Below are positions 6,207 through 12,294 of a DNA stretch of 13,823 nucleotides, piece by piece. A program made the position numbers and the translations under genes. Every line of letters begins with the position of its first letter. Position 1 is the first letter of the stretch. The stretch is from Lachnospiraceae bacterium (GTDB lineage Bacteria > Bacillota > Clostridia > Lachnospirales > Lachnospiraceae): contig DOVG01000219.1 in NCBI GenBank assembly GCA_003520205.1, positions 1,741 through 15,563 of the forward strand, read 5' to 3'. Below the pieces are notes generated by a model. It worked only from the letters and a program-made list of their open reading frames with translations, was not told the origin of the DNA and ran no database searches.

Positions 6207-8339
6207 ATGAAGAGGATTAATAGTAGAATTATATGTATATTTCTGACATTGTTATTGGTTGTTTCATGTATTGGTATTATTCCAAGCGATGAAGCTTATG
6301 CAAAAACAAAAAAGATTTCATTAAGTAAGAAAATAATTACTTTGAACGTAGATGACAGTGTGACAGTGAAAGCAAAAGGTAAATATAATAAAATCAAGGT
6401 AAAAGCTTCAAAGAAAAACTACGTTACGACAAAGGTTTCTAAAAAGAGGATTACTATTAAAGGACGTAAAAAAGGAAGTGTTAAGCTTACAATAAAAGGA
6501 TATAATAAGAAGGGTAGGCTTATAGCGAAGGGAGTTATTAAAGTAAAGGTTAAAGCTAAGAAAAAGACTGATAAGCCGACTGTCCCTCAATCAACAGAAA
6601 GACCTGCTACAGATCCGTCATCTACAATGAAGCCAACAGCAACAAAAACACCGACGGTAGATCCTACAGTAGTCATAACACCAATAACAGAGCCAACATC
6701 AACTATAACACCAACAGCAGAGCCAACATCAACTATAACACCAACGGCAGCTCCTACGTCAATCATAACTCCTACACCATTTACAACCAGCTTACCAATT
6801 CCTTCAGGTTTAAAAGTAGAGGATGTTAGTCCGTTTTCTGTGATGGTTTCATGGGATGCTGTTGAAGGAGTGAGTGGATATGCAATAGATTATTCTGCCG
6901 TTGGAAGTGAAGAAGTATTTACACAGAATTCAGGAAAGAAAACAAGTTATAAATTTAATAATTTTAAACAAAATACGGAATATTCGTTTTCGTTAAAGGC
7001 TTATAAAGGAAATGGTACTAAAAGGGTTTATTCGCCAGTTTCAGAACCTGTAGTTCATACGACAACAACCGTAGAGACTCCTGTATTTTCATTAGATAAT
7101 ACAACTGAAGAAAATAATTATTCAATAACACTTAATCTGACACCGGTAAAATATATGACGACTTATTTTATCTATAGAAGCTTAGATGGAGTTGATTTTG
7201 AAAATGTTGCCCAAATTGGTGCGTCATCTACTGACTGGATAGATAAGAGTGTTGAGCCAGGTAATACATATTACTATAAGGTAAGAACCTATAATGAAAG
7301 GAAAAAAATTCTAGAGTATAGTGATTATAGTTCAGTTGAAGTTATTGACTTAAAGAATAATAATTATATAGCTACTATTTCATTTGTTGATGAGAAATAC
7401 CATAAGACAGTTAGTTCACTTCAGATTGGATATAAAGGAACTGATATAGTGTCTGGTGACAACGAAGTTCTTCCTATATTAAAACAAAGTCAGGATACAT
7501 TTCTTGGATGGTATGATATCAATGGTAATAAAATAGAAAGTCCATATACTGGAAAATCAATGACACTTTATGCTAAGTGGTTAGGTGATGGTGAGGTTTT
7601 AGAACCACATACTTATACTATTACCTTTGTAGACAATAAATATGGCGTTAGTATTGAACCTATGACAGTTAACTATTTGGGCGATGATATTTCTGATCCT
7701 ACCAATTTGGAATTGCCGGTGCCGATAGTGGAAAAAGCGACGTTTTCAGGATGGTTTGATGAAAATAATAATAATATAAAAACGCCTTATTTAGGTAAAT
7801 CAATAACTTTGTATGCAACATGGCAAGAAGAACAGGAATATGAGCCGAAGACTGAGGTTCCGGAAGATCCGGAGGTGGATGATATCACATATCCACAAAA
7901 GGAAGATGATGAAATCGCTAATGAAATCCTTGAATATATAAATGCAGAGCGTGAAAAGTATGGTTTTCAGCAATTAGTAATGGATGATAAAATAAAGGCG
8001 ATTTCTGATATTCGTGCAAAAGAAATCTCTGAATATTACTCACATACAAGACCTGATGGTAGAAAGTGGAGTACAACTTATAGTGATGCGGGCATAAAAA
8101 TGTTTGGTATACGTGCAGAGAATCTTGTATGGGGATATCGAGATGCAGAAGGTATCTATACTGCTTGGTATAATAGTAGTGGACACTATGCAAATTTTGT
8201 ACTCGTAGGGGCAAAATATGTTGGTATTTCAATTTATACAGATCCAGCTACAGGATATAAATATGCTGCTTATGAAGTTTGTGCTTATTATGATAATGAT
8301 TCATTCTGGAAGAATGAATATATGGCAAGTTTATACTAA
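6207..8339 (+). CDS. Modular secreted CAP/SCP-domain protein with Ig-like, FN3 and Listeria-Bacteroides repeats
   Basis: The 710-residue product starts at the ATG at 6207, served by GAAAGGTGG (6188-6196); an in-frame TTG at 6186 overlaps that site and is rejected. Residues 1-32 are a signal peptide (LTLLLVVSC core; likely cut after AYA; the VVSC could alternatively act as a lipobox). Then come a Lys-rich Ig-like (BIG2-type) domain (about 33-117), a Pro/Thr linker (118-196), two fibronectin type III-like domains (about 197-285 and 290-383), two Listeria-Bacteroides (Flg_new) repeats ending LYAKW and LYATW (about 387-458 and 469-540), and a C-terminal CAP/SCP domain (about 566-694). The CAP domain keeps the SHTRPDG (His613), AENL (Glu638) and GHYAN (His660) signatures. 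No LPxTG anchor is seen. Bacterial CAP proteins are mostly of unknown activity. An adhesion or wall-associated role is inferred. Confidence 0.93.
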   Translation: MKRINSRIICIFLTLLLVVSCIGIIPSDEAYAKTKKISLSKKIITLNVDDSVTVKAKGKYNKIKVKASKKNYVTTKVSKKRITIKGRKKGSVKLTIKGYNKKGRLIAKGVIKVKVKAKKKTDKPTVPQSTERPATDPSSTMKPTATKTPTVDPTVVITPITEPTSTITPTAEPTSTITPTAAPTSIITPTPFTTSLPIPSGLKVEDVSPFSVMVSWDAVEGVSGYAIDYSAVGSEEVFTQNSGKKTSYKFNNFKQNTEYSFSLKAYKGNGTKRVYSPVSEPVVHTTTTVETPVFSLDNTTEENNYSITLNLTPVKYMTTYFIYRSLDGVDFENVAQIGASSTDWIDKSVEPGNTYYYKVRTYNERKKILEYSDYSSVEVIDLKNNNYIATISFVDEKYHKTVSSLQIGYKGTDIVSGDNEVLPILKQSQDTFLGWYDINGNKIESPYTGKSMTLYAKWLGDGEVLEPHTYTITFVDNKYGVSIEPMTVNYLGDDISDPTNLELPVPIVEKATFSGWFDENNNNIKTPYLGKSITLYATWQEEQEYEPKTEVPEDPEVDDITYPQKEDDEIANEILEYINAEREKYGFQQLVMDDKIKAISDIRAKEISEYYSHTRPDGRKWSTTYSDAGIKMFGIRAENLVWGYRDAEGIYTAWYNSSGHYANFVLVGAKYVGISIYTDPATGYKYAAYEVCAYYDNDSFWKNEYMASLY
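6661..6780 (+). repeat. 30-bp in-frame tandem repeat encoding the Pro/Thr linker
   Basis: The unit AGCCAACATCAACTATAACA plus CCAACAGCAG is present at 6691-6720 and 6721-6750 with one mismatch, flanked by degenerate copies at 6661-6690 and 6751-6780. Each unit encodes ten residues of the form E-P-T-S-T-I-T-P-T-A. Because the period is a multiple of three, copy-number changes would lengthen or shorten the linker without breaking the frame. Confidence 0.85.
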
Positions 8340-8351
8340 TATATAGGGTGT

Positions 8352-8366
8352 TATGCTCAAAGCATA
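8352..8366. other. Short hairpin between the CAP gene and the 8400 gene
   Basis: TATGCT-CAA-AGCATA forms a 6-bp stem with a three-base loop, with no T-run after it. Two overlapping TATAAT sequences follow (8370-8381), but no clear -35 is seen. It may attenuate readthrough or mark a processing site; it is too weak to call as a terminator or promoter. Confidence 0.3.
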
Positions 8367-8399
8367 TTCTATAATTATAATGGCAGAGGAGAGAGAAAG

Positions 8400-9158
8400 A
8401 TGAAAGATATGTTTAAAAGAATTCTGGTAACTATGCTAGCATTAATGTTGGCTGTATCAACAATTAGTTTTGATAGTAATGCAGCTAGCAGTTCACAGAA
8501 AAAGAAGGCTATAAAAGGATATTATAAAATTCTTAACAAATATTATGATGCTTATAACTTAATAAAAGCCGGAAAATATGGTGAAGTAAAGACATCGAAG
8601 AATCTTAGTGGTTTATGGTGTTCTCAGCTTGATGTTTGTGTGAAAAGCAATTCAATTAAAAGTGTAACTCCCGTATATTCAATAAAGGACGTTAATAGTG
8701 ATGGTATTCCCGAGCTTTTTGTTGGACTAAAATCGGTTAATTCAGCAGGAAGGAAAACAACTTGTATAAATGCCGTCTATGCATATAAAAAGAAAGCTAT
8801 AATGCTTGCTGAAGGAACAGGAGACAGAGCAGGAATCGAACTTCATAAGAAGGGAATAATAGAAACGTGGCATTATGGTGGCGCAGGACTTTATGGACAC
8901 ACATACAGTAAGCTTCCAAAGAAAAAAACGAAACTTAAGGATGTAATAAATATTGAAGCTAACTGGGGTAAGTTCTCATCAAAGAAAAATGGTGGAGCTG
9001 CTAAGTCAATTACACAGACAGAATTTGAGAATATAGAGAAAAAGTATGATAAGACAAAAGTATCCGTATCATGGTTAACACTGAATAAGAATGCACTTAC
9101 AGCAACCAAGAATGGATATGCTTCATATAAGACTTATAAGAAAAACAAAAAAAAGTAG
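8400..9158 (+). CDS. Small secreted protein with D-x-N-S-D-G motif (paralogue of 472-1215)
   Basis: This is a 252-residue exported protein of unknown function. GAGGAG (8386-8391) supports the ATG at 8400. Residues 1-29 are a signal peptide ending near SNAA. The acidic loop DVNSDGIPEL (residues 97-106) is a probable calcium-binding loop. It aligns along its whole length with the product of 472-1215, including the ASSSQ start of the mature chain and the T-A-T-K-N-G-Y C-terminus, so the two are paralogues flanking the sigma locus. Two cysteines (about residues 74 and 80) have no counterpart in the other copy. The gene ends in an A8 run (9147-9154) just before the stop; loss of one A would extend the frame to 9396. 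Confidence 0.85.
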   Translation: MKDMFKRILVTMLALMLAVSTISFDSNAASSSQKKKAIKGYYKILNKYYDAYNLIKAGKYGEVKTSKNLSGLWCSQLDVCVKSNSIKSVTPVYSIKDVNSDGIPELFVGLKSVNSAGRKTTCINAVYAYKKKAIMLAEGTGDRAGIELHKKGIIETWHYGGAGLYGHTYSKLPKKKTKLKDVINIEANWGKFSSKKNGGAAKSITQTEFENIEKKYDKTKVSVSWLTLNKNALTATKNGYASYKTYKKNKKK

Positions 9159-9396
9159 TAAAACTCAATATTATAGTAAGAAGCTTACAGAGAAGGTTGT
9201 AAGAAAAACTCTTCATATACCATCAAAGGCAACTATTAAGATTACCTACGGAAAAGCATATTATAAAGAAGCGATAGGGAAGAATCTAATTCCTGTTACA
9301 GTTAAGGGGACTGGAAAATATAAGGGCTATCACGCAAATGGTGATTTCTTAGAGGATGGCTCCAATGCGATGAGTATGCTGGTTTGGATAAAATAA
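9154..9396 (+). pseudogene. Open tail without a start codon, in the +1 frame after the 8400 gene
   Basis: About 80 codons are open here, with protein-like composition (for example IPVTVKGTGKYKGYHANG and ending SMLVWIK) but no usable start. The first ATG in this frame (9091) lies deep inside the upstream gene with no ribosome binding site. Deleting one A from the A8 run at 9147-9154 would fuse this frame to the 8400 protein, giving about 331 residues. It may be a frameshifted extension of that gene or the C-terminal remnant of another secreted-protein gene. The paralogue at 472 ends where the 8400 protein ends and has no such tail, which favours the remnant reading. Confidence 0.45.
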
Positions 9397-9425
9397 TTAT
9401 TGATATTATGCGCCATATATAATAA

Positions 9426-9666
9426 AATAAGCACGATTTTACCAAACAGTTAGATGAAACGGTTATCGAGATTCGTAAGGATAAAAGATGAATCAAATCT
9501 TGCAAAAAAGACAGGAATTGAAGAAGGAAAAACTTCCGGAATGAATTTGCTTAATGAATTAAATATGCATCTTATTCAGGATAATCGCCTTGAAGACCTA
9601 AAGGCTGCTACAACTGATATGGAGTTACAGAAAAAGCTGTTTAAAGAATACGAAATAGAAGTTTAA
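9426..9666 (+). pseudogene. Remnant of an Rpn-family (PD-(D/E)XK) nuclease/transposase
   Basis: Only the C-terminal end survives, in two frames. From 9426 one frame reads NKHDFTKQLDETVIEIRKDK before a stop. From about 9490 a second frame continues ESNLAKKTGIEEGK and ends LQKKLFKEYEIEV at 9666. Together they resemble the end of Rpn-type 'recombination-promoting nuclease/putative transposase' proteins: the D-F-T-x-x-L-D-x-x-V helix, the E-E-G-K turn, and the closing D-N-R-x-x-D-L-x-x-A-x-x-D-x-x-x-Q-K-x-L-F-K-E-Y. The N-terminal nuclease core is missing and at least one frameshift separates the parts. The 70-residue frame from the ATG at 9454 lacks a ribosome binding site and is not read as a gene. 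The family assignment is from memory of the motif. Confidence 0.65.
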
Positions 9667-9675
9667 ACATTTATG

Positions 9676-9703
9676 GGGCTTCCTTGGAAAAGGAAGCTCT
9701 TTT
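9676..9703 (+). terminator. Intrinsic terminator after the nuclease remnant
   Basis: GCTTCCTT (9678-9685) pairs with AAGGAAGC (9690-9697) around the tetraloop GGAA, with two more closing pairs and a short T-run (9700-9703). It directly precedes the GTPase gene and separates it from the accessory region. Confidence 0.7.
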
Positions 9704-9722
9704 CATGAAAGCGGAGTAAATA

Positions 9723-10718
9723 ATGAAAAAGATTGATCTTATTACTGGCTTTTTGGGTTCCGGTAAAACTACTTTTATAAGTGAATATGCGGATTATCTG
9801 GTGAGAGCAGGTGAAAGTGTGGCTATTATCGTAAATGATTATGGTGCAATAAATGTAGACCGGCTTCTGCTAGAAAAGACCCTTGGAGATAAGTGCCATC
9901 TGGAAATGGTAATTGGCGGTGATCCGGATTGCACCAGACGCAGACTTAAAACAAAGCTTATTGCCATGGGGATGGCTGGCTACACCAGAGTAATAGTTGA
10001 GCCCTCGGGAATCTTCGATGCAGATGAATTCTTCGATCTGCTGTATGAAGAACCGTTGGAACGCTGGTATGAGCCGGGTAATGTAATAAACATATTGGAT
10101 GCAGGTTATATCAGTGAATTGAGTAATAATATAAAGGAAAATGTTGATAATAATGATATAGAAATAAGATATCTGATAGCTTCGCAGGTTGCAAAGGCAG
10201 GAACGGTAGTACTTAGCAAAATAGAGAAAGCGGCTATAAAATTGATAGATCAAGCAGAAGTAGTTAACATAACCAAACATTATGTAAATGATTGTCTGAA
10301 GGAATTTAAGTGTATTAGACAAATCAGTGATCTCTATATATGGAAGACAGGTGCTGTACCGGATCAGGACTTTTCGAAGATTTCCACTTCCGGATATCAC
10401 AGTGGAGAGATGATAAAGCTTCCGGTTACAGACAGCAACAGCTTTAGATCTATATTCTTTTTCCATGTTAAAACAGATGTAAATAAACTGGAGGATACCA
10501 TAAAAAGAATATTTGATGACAGTCAAAATGGCCGGCTTATCAGACTTAAAGGCTTTATAAAGGATGAAGGAGATAAATGGCTTGAAGTAAATGCAACTCC
10601 ACAGGTGATTAACATAAGTCCTATAGCTGTTGGGCAGGAGCTATTCATCCTGATTGGAGAAAATCTTAATCAGGAAAGAATCGGTGAATACTGGGATGAA
10701 TACAGAAACACATTGTAG
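9723..10718 (+). CDS. COG0523 (CobW/HypB/UreG-type) G3E GTPase, variant lacking the CxCC motif
   Basis: This 331-residue protein belongs to the G3E P-loop GTPases, many of which act as metal chaperones or insertases. The Walker A motif GFLGSGKTT is at residues 9-17, the Walker B-like VEPSG at 92-96, and the base-recognition motif is degenerate (SKIE, 165-168). A CobW C-terminal domain fills about 240-325. The canonical metal-binding CxCC after switch I is replaced by GGDPDCTRRRLKTK, with one cysteine (Cys70). This variant is, from memory, seen in other Clostridia. The metal or client is unknown, and no metal-transport or cofactor gene is next to it. GCGGAG (9711-9716) supports the ATG. It is monocistronic between two terminator-like structures. 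Confidence 0.88.
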   Translation: MKKIDLITGFLGSGKTTFISEYADYLVRAGESVAIIVNDYGAINVDRLLLEKTLGDKCHLEMVIGGDPDCTRRRLKTKLIAMGMAGYTRVIVEPSGIFDADEFFDLLYEEPLERWYEPGNVINILDAGYISELSNNIKENVDNNDIEIRYLIASQVAKAGTVVLSKIEKAAIKLIDQAEVVNITKHYVNDCLKEFKCIRQISDLYIWKTGAVPDQDFSKISTSGYHSGEMIKLPVTDSNSFRSIFFFHVKTDVNKLEDTIKRIFDDSQNGRLIRLKGFIKDEGDKWLEVNATPQVINISPIAVGQELFILIGENLNQERIGEYWDEYRNTL

Positions 10719-10726
10719 TTTACTGT

Positions 10727-10752
10727 AGCGCTTTATCACAATACGCTTTTTT
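10727..10752 (+). terminator. Weak terminator-like structure after the GTPase gene
   Basis: AGCG (10727-10730) can pair with CGCT (10744-10747), followed by a run of six T. The stem is only 4 bp with a 13-base loop. The position just after the stop codon supports the call; the stem does not. Confidence 0.35.
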
Positions 10753-10753
10753 C

Positions 10754-10783
10754 TTGTATATTTCATCTATTCTGTGGTATAGT
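10754..10783 (+). promoter_or_regulatory. Sigma-A type promoter for the glmU-like/pth/mfd unit
   Basis: TTGTAT (10754-10759) and TATAGT (10778-10783) are 18 bases apart, and TGG just before the -10 gives an extended -10. It differs clearly from the three ECF-type elements on the left, as expected for housekeeping genes. The leader to the start codon at 10881 is about 90 bases. Confidence 0.6.
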
Positions 10784-10880
10784 GTGTATTTGCATGCGGT
10801 TATTAACTGTATCATATGGTGTCAGAAGGTTTTTCTTACACCTGCATCATTATAAAAAGAAATGAGGATGTTGTATTATT

Positions 10881-11615
10881 ATGGACAAGTTTAAGGCAGT
10901 TATCCTTGCAGCTGGGAAGGGAACCAGAATGGAGTCGGATCTTCCAAAGGTTCTTCATAAAGTATGTGGCCAGACAATGGTACATTATGTAATAAGTGCT
11001 GCTAAGGATGCAGGAGCTACAGATGTTATCGTAATTGTAGGTTATCAGGGACAGCTTGTTAAGAGAGAGATAGTAGACGTAGTGGATTTTGTTGAACAGA
11101 GAGAGCAGCTGGGAACAGGTCATGCAGTTAAATGTGCGAAGGATCTGATAGGTGATGATGGAGATACGGTAATACTCTGCGGAGATACACCTCTCATTAC
11201 TGCTGAAACTATTAAGAAACTGAGAGAAAAGCATAAGCATGAGTCAAATGGAGTTACTGTACTTTCAGCTATAGTAGATGATCCAACAGGCTATGGACGT
11301 ATCATTCGTGATAGTGAAGGAAACTTTATGAAGATCACGGAGCATAAGGATTGTACTGAAGAAGAGCTGAAAGTGCATGAGATAAATTCAGGAATGTATG
11401 TGTTTAATTCTGAAGCACTTTCCTTCAGTCTGGATAAGCTTACAAATGATAACTCCCAGGGTGAATATTATCTGACAGATACTATTCAGATAATTAAGAA
11501 TACAGGTCTTAAGGTAAATGCAATGCCTGTAGATGACGTAGATGAGATACTTGGAGTCAATACAAAAGCACAGCTTGCTGAAGCAGAGAAAATCATGCTC
11601 AGTAAACAGCAGTAG
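10881..11615 (+). CDS. GlmU-like UDP-GlcNAc pyrophosphorylase, uridylyltransferase domain only
   Basis: This 244-residue nucleotidyltransferase makes UDP-N-acetylglucosamine from UTP and GlcNAc-1-phosphate, the precursor of peptidoglycan. The signature LAAGKGTRM is at residues 9-17 with PKVLHK just after. The metal-binding region ILCGDTPL is near 98-105; GYGRI, EINSGMYVF and the GVN-x-x-x-QLAEAE end of the domain are all present. Full GlmU is about 450-460 residues with a C-terminal left-handed beta-helix that acetylates glucosamine-1-phosphate. That half is absent here, and no continuation is found in any frame in the 60 bases before pth. The product should therefore be monofunctional, with acetylation supplied elsewhere. 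The start codon has only a distant GAGG (10864-10867). It is first in a likely operon with pth and mfd. Confidence 0.88.
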   Translation: MDKFKAVILAAGKGTRMESDLPKVLHKVCGQTMVHYVISAAKDAGATDVIVIVGYQGQLVKREIVDVVDFVEQREQLGTGHAVKCAKDLIGDDGDTVILCGDTPLITAETIKKLREKHKHESNGVTVLSAIVDDPTGYGRIIRDSEGNFMKITEHKDCTEEELKVHEINSGMYVFNSEALSFSLDKLTNDNSQGEYYLTDTIQIIKNTGLKVNAMPVDDVDEILGVNTKAQLAEAEKIMLSKQQ

Positions 11616-11675
11616 CATATAACATACAGATTAGCTATTGCTATAGAATAAAGCTCGGTATAAAAGGCATAGATT

Positions 11676-12233
11676 ATGAAGATAATAGTAGGACTCGGAA
11701 ATCCGGGAATCAAATATGCGGGGACTCGTCACAACATGGGTTTTTCTGCGGTGACAGCCATATCTGACAAGTATAACATTCCAATAAATAAAAAAGAATG
11801 TAAGGCTGCTACAGGTCATGGGTTTATAGAAGGGGAGAAGGTTGTTATAGCACAGCCACAGACTTTTATGAATCTTAGTGGTGAATCAGTAAGAGCTCTT
11901 ATGGATTTCTATAAATGCAGTCCAGAGGATCTGATCATTATATATGATGATGTAGACCTTGAGGTAGGCAGAATACGTATCAGAACACGCGGCAGCGCCG
12001 GCGGTCATAATGGTATAAAAAATATCATAGAACATCTGGGGACTGATACTTTTGACAGAGTCAAGATAGGAATAGGGCAAAAGCCTGCCGGCTGGGATAT
12101 GGCAGACTATGTACTGGGAAGACCGGCTAAGGAAGAACTACCTGATATCAGAGATGCTGTAGACAGGGCTCGCGATGCAGCAACTGAAATAATATGTAAT
12201 GGTGCTGAAAAGGCCATGAATATATATAATTAA
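11676..12233 (+). CDS. pth: Peptidyl-tRNA hydrolase
   Basis: This 185-residue cytosolic enzyme releases tRNA from peptidyl-tRNAs that drop off the ribosome. It has the family's usual length (about 185-195). Signatures: GLGNPGIKYAGTRHNMGF at the start with Asn9 and catalytic His19, QPQTFMNLSG (near residues 60-69), the IYDDVDL segment carrying the catalytic Asp, GSAGGHNGIKN, and RVKIGIG. AAAAGG (11662-11667) supports the ATG at 11676. It lies 60 bases after the glmU-like gene and 61 bases before mfd, a neighbourhood conserved in many Clostridia and Bacilli. Confidence 0.97.
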   Translation: MKIIVGLGNPGIKYAGTRHNMGFSAVTAISDKYNIPINKKECKAATGHGFIEGEKVVIAQPQTFMNLSGESVRALMDFYKCSPEDLIIIYDDVDLEVGRIRIRTRGSAGGHNGIKNIIEHLGTDTFDRVKIGIGQKPAGWDMADYVLGRPAKEELPDIRDAVDRARDAATEIICNGAEKAMNIYN

Positions 12234-12294
12234 ATCAAATTAACAGTTAAATAATTTATAGCTTGAGTGTAATAAACCGAAGTATGAGGAAAAT

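Noticed and set aside
6691..6780. CRISPR-like array
   Set aside because: The 30-bp units are contiguous, without spacers, and encode an in-frame Pro/Thr linker.
9454..9666. Independent 70-residue gene
   Set aside because: It has no ribosome binding site, and sequence just upstream in another frame continues the same Rpn-like protein, so it is read as a pseudogene fragment.
9870..10526. 218-codon open frame on the - strand
   Set aside because: It lies fully inside the well-supported GTPase gene, and its Tyr/Ile/Cys-rich product resembles no protein family I recognise.
10836..11240. 134-codon open frame on the - strand over the glmU-like gene
   Set aside because: It is antisense to a gene with clear nucleotidyltransferase motifs, and the product has no recognisable features.
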